NCBI GenBank assembly: GCA_949825045.1
Contig: OX463818.1
Span: 33,062,906-33,126,905 of the forward strand
Origin: Argyresthia goedartella
Taxonomy: Eukaryota > Arthropoda > Insecta > Lepidoptera > Argyresthiidae
Reading direction: 5' to 3'
DNA length: 64,000 nt
The notes beneath the pieces were generated by a model. The model worked only from the letters and a program-made list of their open reading frames with translations, was not told where the DNA came from and made no database searches. Made by a program: the position numbers and the translations under genes. Of this stretch, positions 33,533-44,896 are shown piece after piece (position 1 is the stretch's first letter; every line of letters starts with the position of its first letter).

Positions 33533-34195
33533 TGGAACGCACTACCTTGCACTATAAGAGACAGTCCCACTACGACGACTTGACTTGACGACCCGAATGG
33601 CCGAGTCGGCAGTGACCCTGCCTACGAAGCCAAGGGTCCCGGGTTCGAGTCCCGGTGGGGGCAAATATTTGTTTGATGAGAACGGATGTTTGTACCCTAG
33701 CCATGGTTGTTTATCTATCTAAGTATGATATTTGTCTATATAAGTATGTGTATCGTTGTCTAGTACCCAAGATACAGGGAATCCTAGTTTGGGGCTAGAT
33801 CAATGTGTGTAAATAGTGTCCAAGGTATTATTATTATTATTACTATTGTCTCTTTCAAAAACCGGGTAAAAGAACACTTCCTCTCTCTTTCGTGAGAGTT
33901 ATAGTATGTATATCATTATAATATATAAACTATATTTGCAGGTATATGTATGTATTGTATTTAGTAGTCTGGTATATAAGTATTTTATTTTCCGTATTTT
34001 ATATTATATGTATTTTAGTATAAATTAGATATTAGATATTGTACACTGCCTACCCTTTCATGATACATTTCCCTTTCATGTCTTGGTTTGCTGGAAGAAA
34101 TCTCTTTTTAGAGACAAGCTCGCCTTTGTACATATGATTTCTCCTAATGTAACCTTTTAAATTGAATATGTGTGTGCAATAAAGAATTATGAATT
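33533..34195 (+). mobile_element. CR1/jockey-like 3' fragment, second copy of the 5050-6888 family
   Basis: The short coding end 'LWNALPCTIRDSPTT' continues after a SINE with 'VSFKNRVKEHFLSL'. The 3' UTR has 'gtttgctggaagaaatctct' and ends 'gaattatgaatta'. The flanking 'ATATC' on both sides (33528-33532 and about 34196-34200) agrees with a short target duplication. The inverted sister sequence at about 35825 lacks it. Confidence 0.75.
33586..33843 (+). mobile_element. tRNA-derived SINE, copy 1
   Basis: The head resembles a tRNA with Pol III A-box 'TGGCCGAGTCGG' and B-box 'GGTTCGAGTCC'. A unique body ('ccctagccatggttgtttat') and an (ATT)n tail follow. It sits inside the CR1-like 3' fragment. 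The acceptor stem does not pair, so it is not a working tRNA gene. Two more copies are at 51933-52175 (opposite strand) and 40244-40302 (tail only). Confidence 0.88.
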
Positions 34196-34199
34196 ATAT

Positions 34200-34645
34200 C
34201 TTCTTTCGAAAATCAAACCAACTATAAACAATGCATGAATTAACGAATGGGGATACCGCGTCACGGGAATGCCCGGGATAACACAGGAACAGATAATCAC
34301 TGAAAAGAAAAAAAAATTAAATAAAGTACAACTGAAATAGCACACACAATTCAATTATTCTGTGATTCAATACAACACAAATATTGCAATAGGGAGGGGA
34401 TTTTCTGACAGCTAAAGAAAAAATAGTTCTGGAGGCTTAATACTAACTCCTACAGCGTAGCGACCTAAACTGAACCTGCCCTGCTTTTTCGTACTATGAG
34501 CAGGCCTGTTATTTCTTCTACGATGCCTTCTTGGGTATTTGCAGGGGTTGCTTACAATGAATAGATTTTATTACTTTGCTGATTTATATATATTTAGTCA
34601 CTATCTCAATATCGATACATGTATCTCTTACATCGATCTACGATT
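34200..34645 (-). repeat. BEL/Pao-like LTR, inverted copy
   Basis: It is the reverse complement of 35373-35830: shared phrases include 'gcaacccctgcaaataccca', 'gaaataacaggcctg' and 'tgacagctaaag'. The first ~110 bp of the LTR are missing in this copy. Together the two form an inverted repeat around a pol remnant. Confidence 0.75.
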
Positions 34646-34940
34646 TCTAAGTATATGTAAATATCTACAGTAAAAAGATATTTGGAATTTGGATGAGCAG
34701 GGTAACGGTGCATCTCCTTTAAAACCGTCATATTACGATTTTAAGCTGTCCTGTCTAAAGCCTGCTTTTCAACTGCACGGAATAGGGATGGTTTCTTAAA
34801 AGTTGGTATTAGGCCTCCAGTCCTCGTGAAGTCCTGGTCAGAGTGCTGATAAGGGGGCGGAAAGTCCTTCCACATTACTTGCGTATGGTCAAACTTAAGA
34901 GCGAAACTATACATGAGATAGAATACCGCTATTTTTTTTT

Positions 34941-35192
34941 TTGTTGGAGGGGAAAAAATGCAAGCAAGCAAGACAACATTTCTGGACGAGGTGGACTCGA
35001 GATTACCTGTGCGAGCTACAACAAAGAACGAAATGGCAGAAACGTGAACCGGATTTGAAGGACGGACAACTTGTCATGATCAAAGACGAAGCTACATCTC
35101 CACTGAAGTGGCTGCTCGGACGAATACAGACCTTATACCCTGGTACTGATGGAGCAAGTCGGGTAGCAGACGTCCGAACGAGCAAGGGTTAA
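34941..35192 (+). pseudogene. BEL/Pao integrase C-terminal remnant
   Basis: 'RQHFWTRWTRDYLCELQQR', 'TKWQKREPDLKDGQLVMIKD', 'SPLKWLLGRIQTLYPGTDG' and 'SRVADVRTSKG' form the conserved C-terminal domain after the BEL/Pao integrase. Upstream coding sequence is lost. It ends about 68 bp before the LTR, in the normal order pol - purine tract - LTR. Confidence 0.85.
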
Positions 35193-35259
35193 ACGAACAA
35201 TCAGCAGAATACGTCTACTTCTAGATGACTAAAACTAAGATTTTAGTGGCCCGGGAGAT

Positions 35260-35850
35260 TGTTGAGGACTAAAACATGACGTCATAACAGCGCCCGCCCC
35301 GCACCATCGCACCAGCCCAAGATGGCGTCGTCAGCAGGCGCGGAGGTCAGCCGATCGCAGAAGCATACAGATCGTTGTAAGAGATACATGTATCGATATT
35401 GAGATAGTGACTAAATATTTATAAATCAGCAAAGTAATAAAATCTATTCATTGTAAGCAACCCCTGCAAATACCCAAGAAGGCATTGTAGAAGAAATAAC
35501 AGGCCTGCTAATTGTTGTTCATAGTACGAAAAAGCAGGGCAGTTCAGTTTAGGTCGCTACCCTGTAGGAGTTGGTATTAAGCCTCCAGAACTATTTTTTC
35601 TTTAGCTGTCAGAAAATCCCCTCCCTATTGCAATATTTGTGTTGGATTGAATCACAGAATAATTGAATTGTGTGTGCTATTTTAGTTGTACTTTATTTAA
35701 CGTTTTTTTCTTTTTCGTGCTTATCTGTTCCTGTGTTATCCTGGGCAATCCCGCGGCGCGGTATCCCCATTCGTTTATTCATGTTTTGTTTGTTTGTTGT
35801 TTGTTTGATTTTCGAAAGAAGATATTTATTAAGTCTATATAAAAAGACGA
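35260..35850 (+). repeat. BEL/Pao-like 3' LTR
   Basis: It starts TGTTGAGGAC directly after a purine-rich tract ('ggcccgggagat'). It has a GC-rich U3-like part with 'tgacgtcataac'. The exact 3' border is uncertain because the inverted-repeat homology continues past 35830 into flanking repeat R sequence. Confidence 0.65.
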
Positions 35851-35976
35851 AATAAAATAAATTGAGGACATTATGTGGCCTTGAACTGAAAATACTGGAA
35901 GATAATACATATTTATGAAGACTACAAAGATGACATCACAACAGACAAGGCGGTATGGCCTAGCACCTTAGCCTTT
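35851..35976 (-). repeat. Repeat R 3' segment, inverted relative to copy A
   Basis: It matches the reverse complement of 33360-33512 ('gacaaggcggtatggcctag', 'ggccttgaactgaaaat'). It continues after the hAT insertion at 39760 ('ggacaaataaaaataaaa'). Confidence 0.75.
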
Positions 35977-37717
35977 CCCTGAAGCAGTGTTGCCGTTTTG
36001 GCATTTTTAATGCTAAATTTGGCATTTTTTCACCTAATTTAGCATGTTAATTTGGAACTTAGCATATTGCATTATTTTAGCATTTTTTCAACATTGTCTG
36101 GGGCAACTTTTTATAAATGGGGAAATCCCGACCCGACCGACTATAGTTCAGAAATACTTAAGGGGAAATCCCATCCATCGTTAAGAGATATCATTTCGTA
36201 CGTTCGAGCGATGGTTCGGTGTTGTTCTGTTATGGTTCGGGATTTCCCGATTAGTCGATTGTTTATGTTTTGTTCAAACGTTCGTTCGGTCAGTGACAGA
36301 CACATCCATCACAAGTTACATAGGTAATACGTTACGCTTGCGGAAAACTAAAGGGATTGCGCGCAAAACATTTTAAAATACAAGTTTGGTGAGAACAATG
36401 CCCCCAAATATTCACAACATTATCGTGAAGAATGGAAACAGATGAGGGAGCTTAAGGATTAGCTATCACCGGTCAAAGATGATGCCACTAAAGCCTACTG
36501 CAAATATTGTAAGTGTAATATTATTGCAAAACTTTATTGTTTAAAACACCATATTTCTACAAGTAAACATGTGAAGTGCTGAGCCCATGAAAAGTCAAAC
36601 AAAAATTAACTTTTCGAAAATTAAACCCGCCTTGATTCCCAGAAAGCGGAAGGCAATCTTGCACATTTTATTTGCGAGCATACTGCAATTTTAACGGTGG
36701 ATCACCTATCAGATTTGTGTAAAAAGGCATTTTCTGACAGTAAAAGTACAGAGAACATGAAGTTACATAGAACAAAATGTAGCAATATTATAAATAAAGT
36801 CTTGGCACCGCACTTTGTATCTGAATTGATAAAAGATGTGGGAGATGCAAAGTTCAGCATATTAATAGACGAATCTACAGACATATCAGTCACAAAAGTT
36901 CTCGGTAGTTCAATTCGATACAATAGCTAGACCAAAAAACAGATTATAACAACATTCTTAGGTTTGGTTGAAATTGAGAACGGGACAGCCATTGCCATAG
37001 TCCATGGCATATTTACCCTATTTACACTATTACATTTAAATATAAACAATTTAATAGGGATTGGAACCGACAATGCTTCTTGTATGACTGGTGTCAACAA
37101 CGGCGTGCACAGCCTTCTGAAATCTGAAACTGGCAATAATAATCTAGTATTAGTGCGGTGCCTATGTCATTCTTTATAGTTGGCTATTACTCATGCATCT
37201 GAAGAAACTCTACCACGAAACATCGAGTTCCTGATCCGAGAAACCCACAACTGGTTTAGTCATTCTTCTAATAGACAATTGTTCTACAAGGAGCTTTATA
37301 AAACTATAAACTGTGGCAAAGAACCTCTTAAAATTACTCAAATGTGTAATACCAGGTGGTTGTTCATTGAACCTGTTGTCCGTAGAATAGTAGATCAATG
37401 GTTGGAACTGAAAACCCACTTTGAAATTATGAAAAAAAAAGAAAACTGTTACATGGCAGAAATGCTTTACACTATGTATAATGATCCCATCAATCATCTG
37501 CATCTACTATATTTGTTACCAATTTTAGATGAAGTACAAAAAGTGAAGTGAAAGAATTTCGAAAGCAATGACAGAGACCCGACCAAACTTCTAAATGACT
37601 TGCTTGAATTGGTTGAGTCGGTGGCAAGGCGAATTTTGATGCCAACAGCATCAGCCAGAGTAAATATTTTGACAGATAACATCACCAGTTACCTGGATCC
37701 ATCTCCATACATGGGTT

Positions 37718-38885
37718 TGTAGTGTTATGCTACTTACATGTCATTTTCCAGGATGTTCAGCTGGATACTTGGTGAGCTGTACAGTCTGATATTTGGTATC
37801 ACCTTTATTTTCATAGGACCCTGCAACGTTTTAAACCATAAGAACACATTAACAAATCATTTTCGCTTTGTATTTTCACACTATCAGCACTTCTAAATCG
37901 ATAGCGAAGGGGTTTACCTTTGGTGACCTTGTATTTGGCTTTCTCCGAAACTCTGCAATCTCGGGCTTCGTGCGCGCTGGTGCGCTACCTTTTTATATTC
38001 ATTGTTACTTCATTTACTTCATGGTTTTCTTGTTGTTTTCTGTATTACGAGCCTGAAACCAAAATCTTGACATATGTTGACGTCGTTGTTTATCTGGTTG
38101 TCATGGCAATGTCCATTCAAACTCGTTAGCGGTCTGATATGTTTACTTCAATACTTTTACAAAAATACTTTTTCTCTCTTGGCCACTCACAAAAAATGCT
38201 TTTAATTTAAATAATTTTTAGAACTCTCCAAAAATGGTATAAGAGCGGAACATTTCTGAAATTCTGGAGTCTCACGTCAGCTTCTGAGCAAGAAGAATCA
38301 CCTAAAGGCCTTATCCCGGGGTCGCACTACCCCGGGATCCTGCGAGCCGTTACTACAACGCGATCCTGCGAGCCGTTACTACAACGCGATCCTGCGAGCC
38401 GTTACTACAACGTGATCCTGCGAGCCGTTACTACAACGCGATCCTGCGAGCCGTTACTACAACGCGATCCTGCGAGCCGTTACTACAACGCGATCCTGCG
38501 AGCCGTTACTGCAACGCGATCCTGCGAGCCGTTACTACAACGCGATCCTGCGAGCTGTTACTGCAACGCGATCCTGCGAGCCTCAACCCTGTTCAGCGCT
38601 TCGCTGAGTCTCCTCGTCAGCTACCCGTTCTCGGCTACACCTGCATCCTGGTCATCACTTCATCGGTCTCCTACTCTCCGTGTCCTCCGCTTCCTTTTTT
38701 TATACCTAATCTGTATTTTTATGAAAACCTGTTCTCATTTCATCCATCCTCATCTTCTTATCATTTTTCTATAGTTTCATTGTAATATAAATTCATTGTA
38801 AATAGCTCTAATAAACTGTCACTACTAATTTTAAACCTGGTTGTTTTCTGTTAGATTCTGGTTAGGTTCATATCGTTACACGACA
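37718..38885 (+). mobile_element. Solo LTR within the hAT transposase
   Basis: The 1168-bp insert begins TGTAGTGT and ends ACACGACA, giving 5'-TG...CA-3' and imperfect inverted ends. An AATAAA-like signal ('ctaataaactg') lies at about 38808. Flanks GGTT and TGTT give a 3-4 bp duplication with one mismatch. No internal genes remain. It carries a 26-bp minisatellite. Confidence 0.7.
38336..38583. repeat. 26-bp minisatellite, nine full units
   Basis: The unit GATCCTGCGAGCCGTTACTA plus 'caacgc' repeats with exact period 26 from 38336, and a tenth partial unit starts at 38570. Units differ by few bases (t for c at 38413, g for a in later units). The open frame across it is an artefact of the repeat. 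Confidence 0.95.
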
Positions 38886-39899
38886 TGTTTCAGTGCAGAA
38901 CGTCGAATTACGGAATACCAACTTTCATCAGAATCAGTTCAGAATCTACGACATCGCTGTAAACAATTTACATTGAAGCTTGTCCAGGAAATGCGATCAA
39001 GGTTGCCAGTAAATATTCAAACATTGAGAAAAATGAATTTGTTTTCTGTACGGGAAACTTTGAACGAAATTAAACCAGAAATTGTTGACATTGCTCAAGA
39101 GTTTGGTTGTACCGCAGTCGATATTGAGCGTATTGTGGTGCAATGGAGAAACATTAATCACATAGACTGGAAAAACAAAAATTCGACGATAGAGTTCTGG
39201 TCAGAGGTATGTGAGTACAAAGACTGTGCCGATAACAATCCATTTCACGAGTTGGCATCTTTAGTTATGTCTATCCTTTGTCTTCCACACTCCAATGCAG
39301 AAGTGGAGAGAGTGTTTAGTCCAATGAATGTGGTGAAAACTAAACTGAGGAATCGGATGTCGTTGAAGACACTAAACTCAATTCTGTGTGTCAGATATGG
39401 ACTCCGAAGATCAGGAAAATGTTGCAATTCTCATAATATTCCTGATGACGTACTGAAACACATTAAGGGTGTTAAAGAACATGCAGCGACTGATGATAGT
39501 GACCCGTCAACGTCACAACAAGAACAAGACGAACAAGTTGATGACCTTCAGATATTCTTCGAAATAGATGACTAAGATTTAGATTTTTCACTTACTAATA
39601 CTTTACCTTCAGGTATTGTTCGAAATAGAAGAGTCATATATTGTTTTTTGATTAATTAATACTTTAAATAAAATTGGCATTTTCTTTAGCACTTTTTAAA
39701 TTGTATTTAGCATTTCCTAGCATTTTTCTGAAATATAAAACGGCAACACTGCCCTGAAGGGACAAATAAAAATAAAAAGGAATATCTAAGAAAAAAGCGC
39801 GGGAAACCATTGAAATAACCAGGCGGGATTTTCAAAGTTTTTATTAATTTCATCGATTACTCGTGTATCAATCGGGGTTTTTAGAAATAAAAGGCGTCT

Positions 39900-41057
39900 G
39901 GAGACAAATAAAAAGAAAGAAAGAGAAAAAAAGATGAGGCTGAAGAGAAAAGTGAAGGAGACTCCACGTCGTCGTCCGAGTCAGAGGTCGAAAGCGCAGA
40001 TAAGTACAAACCTTATCTGGTAACAGATTATAAGAGACGATACCCTGAGGATTCCGATGCTACAGAATTGGTAGTATTCATAGTCTTCCAATGCGGATAT
40101 ACCTATAGGAACCCGAGACCTAATGTCCATATTTAGCTGTATCAAAAGGTTTATCTTAGGTCAATGAACAAGTTCAAAATTGCCAAATACTTCGAAAAAG
40201 CCAGCCTTGCTAATGCCTTCTTGAACAATGCTACATTTTTAAAATAATAATAATAATAATAATACCTTGGACACTATTTACACACATTGATCTAACAGAT
40301 AAAAGACTACCAATTTAAGGCCAATTTACCAGCTTCAAGCACTGAAATTACTGGTATAATTCAAAATGTACCCACCAACTTGACAAACAAAAAGATATTC
40401 ACAATGCTATCAAGTTACAAGAAAATAATATCTGTTCGAAGATTCACAAAAAGGACCAAAGTTGATGATAACTTCATTCAACAGCCGCTGCAGACAGTAG
40501 CCATCACCTTCGCGACGTCAGTTCTTCCAGACTACGTAGATTTGGACGGTTGGCGGCATGACATCTCAGCGTATGTTCCACCAGTCAAACAATGTTTCCG
40601 GTGTCTCAGGTATGGCCATTTAGCAAAGTTTTGCTAGAACTCCGAGCGCTGCTCCATCTGTAAAGAAGACCACTCATATAAAGTTTGTTAAACTCCGATC
40701 GAACAGGCCAAATGCTTCCATTGCGATGGCAATCACGTTAGCATTTCAGCACAGTGTCCAATTAAGCAAAAGAAAATACAAGAAAACAGACAAAAAGTTC
40801 AGACACCATCATTCGCTGACATATTCAAAAATGGAAATTTCCCACCTCTCGGCCCTAAGAAGCCTCTTGATCTCTTGACATTATTAAAATCAAATGACAA
40901 GGCACTGAATCTCTTAGTGCAAAGCATTATAAAAATTATAACATTAAATAAGACACAAGATACCCCAATATCCTCTAAAAATGTGTTAGATGTTTTAAGC
41001 GATTTTTTCAACTCCAGTGATACCAAGAACATTAGTACAAATTCACAGACAAATTAA
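39900..41057 (+). pseudogene. ORF1 (gag-like) of an RNase H-bearing non-LTR element
   Basis: A broken frame with an acidic/Ser-rich start ('STSSSESEVESADKY') precedes 'DGWRHDISAYVPPVKQ' and CCHC zinc knuckles: 'CFRCLRYGHLAKFC', 'CSICKEDHSYKVC' and 'CFHCDGNHVSISAQC'. This is the nucleic-acid-binding ORF1 of jockey/I-type elements. Stops occur after the first knuckle (40635) and within the second. A truncated SINE lies at 40244-40302. ORF2 follows directly. Confidence 0.82.
40244..40302 (-). mobile_element. SINE 3' fragment in ORF1
   Basis: 'aataccttggacactattta' preceded by (aat)n is the inverted tail of the SINE at 33586-33843. It is 5'-truncated after 'cacacattgatcta'. It interrupts the ORF1 frame. 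Confidence 0.82.
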
Positions 41058-41776
41058 AGATAGTACAGTGGAATGCTCAAAGTCTGTTATGTAATCGCCA
41101 TATTTTTACTAAATTTTTGTATGAAAATAATATTGACATAGCTTTAGTTTGCGAAACTTGGCTCAAGCCTACACAACTTTTAAATATTAAAGGATACTCA
41201 ATAGAACGCAATGATTGTGGCAATAAACACAATGGTGTTGCCATAGTCATTCGTAACAACATACAATACAGTAGATTAAAAACATTTTTTGATGATTCAC
41301 TTCAGAATATTGCTACCAAAATAAACTTTAATAACAGTTCATTATCAATGGCCAGTCTTTATATCCCGACAAATTGTAGTCCTACTTTTAGAAAAACAAA
41401 ATTTGTTAATTTTATTAATACCTTACCACAACCATGCTTAGAAGCAGGTGATTTCAATGCACATCACACCATGTGGGGTTGCCAATCTGTCAGTCCTCGT
41501 GGAAGAGATGTCCTCGACGCTGTAAATGAATGCAATTTAGTGTTATTAAATGACACACAACCAACAACTGTAGGTACAAATAACTGGAGACCAAATGGTT
41601 TGGATTTAACAATAGTCAGTCCCTCTATAGCCCTTAATTGTAATTGGACAGTATATGATGATCCCCTGGGAAGTTATCATCTACCCACAATAACTGAGAT
41701 TTTGTTCAACACTATCACTGATTCTTCTACAAACAACTTTATTTCTCAAAATAACAGTTGCACTCAAAAGACCTAA
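41058..41776 (+). pseudogene. Non-LTR ORF2 endonuclease domain
   Basis: The motifs are 'IVQWNAQSL', 'IALVCETWLKP' (catalytic E), 'ASLYIPTN', 'LEAGDFNAHHTMWG', 'NGLDLTIVS' and 'GSYHLPTI' (an SDHxP-like block with the aspartate replaced). The frame ends at 41776. The linker is at 41823 to about 42069, after a frame change. It belongs to the same ORF2 as the reverse transcriptase at 42691-44904. Confidence 0.85.
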
Positions 41777-42069
41777 TCTACGGCTAGTAAATTGGAATAA
41801 GTTTTCAAAGCTCGCCAACACTATGCTTAAAGAATTTATTATTAACCATAACGATCCTCTACAGTCTTACTATGACTATTGTGATATCATTCATAAAGCT
41901 ATTAATCAATCGATGTTTAGAAGTCAGGCCCAAAATTCAAATATGAATAATAATAGCTCGAAACAGACAGGAAGCAATTTTAAATACCGGCATCCTCCTC
42001 TGCCATGGTGGAATGAAAAGTTTGCTAATGCAGTTCAAAAAAGTAAGGAAGCTTTTATTATATTTAAAC

Positions 42070-42649
42070 CGTCGCACCCGCCACACTCCACTTCTACATG
42101 CACCAAGACATCGCACTAATTATGCGAATAACGAACCTTTAACTCGTATAGCTAACACATACAACAAAGACTTTAACTCTGTAGATCTATTCCAGCACTC
42201 CAAAACAACTTTCAGACGCAATATTGTTGATAATTTGTTGCATCCAGACAGCGATGACAATTTGACTGATTAATTCTAATAGGTCCAAAGGCTCTTACTT
42301 TTATATTTTTATATAGGTATTTATTTCTTATGTAGTACATATATTTGTATTGTATGTATATATTGAATACATATTTATTTTATGTAGATCTGTAGGTATC
42401 TATATATATTTCATATCCGTAGTTTATATAAGTAGTAAGTATTTAAATATTCATAATAATATATAATATTCATATATCTAATAATCATAATTTAGGTAAT
42501 GGTTTGTTTTTCCGCCGCAACTTCAATTTCACATGTTAAATTAGGGGATATCTGTTATTGGCAATACTTATGTTTAATTTTGATGTTAAGTACTACTTTG
42601 TAATTTGCTGTTGATGTCCTAAATAAAGAAAATAAAATAAAATAAAATA
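42070..42649 (+). mobile_element. Non-LTR 3' fragment inserted in ORF2
   Basis: It is bounded by AAAC (42066-42069 and 42650-42653). It starts with an RT C-terminus ('RTNYANNEPLTRIANTYNKD'), then a 3' UTR with polyA signal, and ends in an (AAAAT)n tail. Its removal joins '..AFIIFK' to 'QDPSDLNYINL' in frame, so it is a separate, later insertion. Confidence 0.85.
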
Positions 42650-42653
42650 AAAC

Positions 42654-44896
42654 AAGATCCTAGTGATTTAAACTATATTAATTTAAAAAAATGCAGGCTG
42701 AGAAAAAACTTATTATTAAATTAGAAAGATTAAATAGTTGGAAGGAATACTGTACTGAAATAAATAGATCCACTCCAATTTCTAAAATTTGGCAAACTAT
42801 GCGTAAATTTAATAAATCCTACAGTAAAAGTACGAAACTAAATAATAATAATGAAATATTTTGGATAAATAACTTTTTAAGGAAATATACACCTGACTTT
42901 GTTTCACAACCAATGCAAATAAATAATACTTCTTCCGTAAACCCCAATAATAGTTACATTATCAATCCATTCACCATAGATGAGTTAAAAGCAGCTATCA
43001 AGTCACGTAAAGACACAACCTTTGGTTTAGATTGCATTTCTTACAAAATGTTTCAAAAACTGGAAACAGATTGCCTTGTGAAAATTTTAAATATTTTAAA
43101 TTTACTCTGGGAACAATCAATAATTCCAAAAGAGTGGAAACAAGATTGCTTGGTTCCAATTCTAAAAGCAGGAAAAGATCCAAATGATGCAGACTCTTAC
43201 CGTCCCATTGCATTAACATCTTGTGCAGGTAAACTTTTTGAGCAACTTATGAAACAACGTCTTGAGTTTTATATTGAATCCAATCATATTCTTCCAAGAA
43301 ATCAGTTCGAGTTTCGTCGCGGTCGGTCAGCAAGAGAAAGTATAGGGCATCTCTTCCATGATACTGACGCTGCGGTTAACAGTAATAAACATCTTGTCTG
43401 TATTTTTTTCGATATTGTAGGAGCATTTAATAACATTAATCATTCTGTTTTATGTACCATTCTTTCTTCTTTGGGAATACCTGAAAAATGTGTAAGGTGG
43501 ATTTATGAGTTTATCAGTGGAAGAGAAGTTTATGTTAAGATGAGTTGCAATAATATTTTTGGGCCTAGATTGTCAACTAAAGGCGTCTGTCAAGGTGGCA
43601 TTTTGAGCCCTTTATTGTATATTCTCTACATCCACAGTTTCGATGAAATGTTAGGAACAGAAGTCAGCAACTTACAGTTTGCCGATGATTTGGCTATTCA
43701 TTGCAGTGGTAATAACATCACACACACAACTCAAAAATTAAATTTAGCACTGGAAAAATTACATAGTTACTTTGAATATTTAAATCTAGAAATTAGTCCA
43801 GCTAAAAGTAAAGTAGTCATATTCTCAAAGAAAAAAGTCATCCCAGTTAAGCTACAATATGAAAATAACTTCTTACCAATTCAATCTCAAATAAAAAATT
43901 TGGGTGTAGTTTTTACACAGAATCTCTCATGGTGTAGATATGTTGATTGCATAACGGAACGAGCTTTAAGAGCTACCAACACTTTAAGATCTTTGGTTGG
44001 CAGCCATTGGGGTGCCGATCCTAAGATTGTTTTAACTCTATACAAAGCCTTTCTAAGAAGTCACTTTGACTATGGTTTTTTCTGTTATTGTATAGATCCA
44101 AAATTAGTAGATAAACTTGAAAAGATCCAAAATATAAATTTAAGATTAATCTTAGGAGCCTTTAAGTCATCTCCAATTAATTCAATGCAGGTTGAGTGTA
44201 ACTTGTGTCCATTAATGATCAGATTCAATAATTTAAAACTTAATTTCATTATCAAGTTGTTGTCTGAAGATGGCAATCTCCTTCTTTCTAAACTACTAAT
44301 GCTTAACTCTAATAACTTTTTAACTTGTAACATCCAAGAAACTTTAACTTATAAGAGTAAATATAATATCTACAATAGTAGTACTTTGCCTTGTTATGAA
44401 GGATCATATGAGAGCAAATTCCGTGGGTTAAAGATTCACATAGATAGGACACTGAGTGATAAATATGCAGTTTACAATAAATTGGATGAACACAGAGAGT
44501 TAAGACAAATTTATACAGATGGCTCGAAATGTAACGAAAACGTCTCCATGGCTTACTATGATCCTGTCACTAAATTGGGACATGGGTTCAGATTGCCATC
44601 AAATGCAAGTATATACACAGCAAAAGCTCAAGCCATTTATGCATCTTTAGAATATATAGAATCAACTAACCTCAGTTTCAAGAAATGGTTGATAATTTCT
44701 GACAGCATGAGCGTTTTAATGGCACTGTCAAATCCCACGTACAATGGTAGCACAAACTATATTATTTATAACATAAGGCAGAAAATTAGTAGGCTTTGGC
44801 TCAATCAAGATAGAGAAATAAGTTTGTTTTGGACAGCATCTCACATTGGTGTCTCTGGCAACGAACTCGCTGATAAACTTGCCAGCTCTCGGCGCC
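42654..44896 (+). pseudogene. Non-LTR ORF2 reverse transcriptase plus RNase H
   Basis: RT blocks: 'TFGLDCISYKM', 'DSYRPIALTSCAGKLFEQL', 'FRRGRSARESIG', 'IFFDIVGAFNNIN', 'VCQGGILSPLLYILYIHS', catalytic 'QFADDLAIH' and 'KNLGVVFTQNLSW'. A C-terminal RNase H (about residues 600-735 of the frame from 42691) has 'QIYTDGSK', 'IISDSMSV' and 'SHIGVSGNELADKLA'. The conserved glutamate of RNase H is replaced: 'YTAKAQAIYA' shows K where E is expected. 'NQFEFRRG' also departs from the usual NQFGFR. The open frame is long (737 codons) but is cut by a 678-bp insertion. Confidence 0.88.

Larger units (their letters stand above)
36378..39575 (+). pseudogene. BED-finger hAT transposase, broken
   Basis: The N-terminal BED-type zinc finger lies at about 36400-36580 ('AYCKYCKCNII', 'KHHISTSKH'). 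The catalytic core is in frames 36697-37551: 'FSILIDESTDISV' (D), 'LIGIGTDNASCM' (D), 'RCLCHSL', 'QMCNTRWLF'. The C-terminal half is 38890-39575, with the hATC domain 'LCLPHSNAEVERVFS' and an acidic end. In-frame stops occur near 36927 (TAG), 37177 (TAG), 37549 (TGA) and in the BED region. A solo LTR splits the gene at 37718-38885. Without it the frame reads '..SPYMGFSAERR'. The element is therefore inactive. Confidence 0.88.
35985..39751 (+). mobile_element. hAT element with 8-bp duplication CCCTGAAG
   Basis: Target duplications CCCTGAAG lie at 35977-35984 and 39752-39759. The inverted ends start CAGTGTTGCCGTTTT on both sides. Near the ends the motif 'aatgctaaat'/'ggcatttt' recurs. It is inserted in repeat R; the empty site is visible in copy A at about 33360-33375. 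It carries a broken hAT transposase and a solo LTR. Confidence 0.93.

Noticed and set aside
33586..33662. A tRNA gene (A-box and B-box present)
   Set aside because: The acceptor stem does not pair, and the unit continues into a SINE body with an (ATT)n tail that recurs at two other sites.
38412..38774. A 120-codon protein with repeated 'RDPASRYYNA'
   Set aside because: The frame is created by the 26-bp minisatellite, whose period shifts frame each unit; no coding support.
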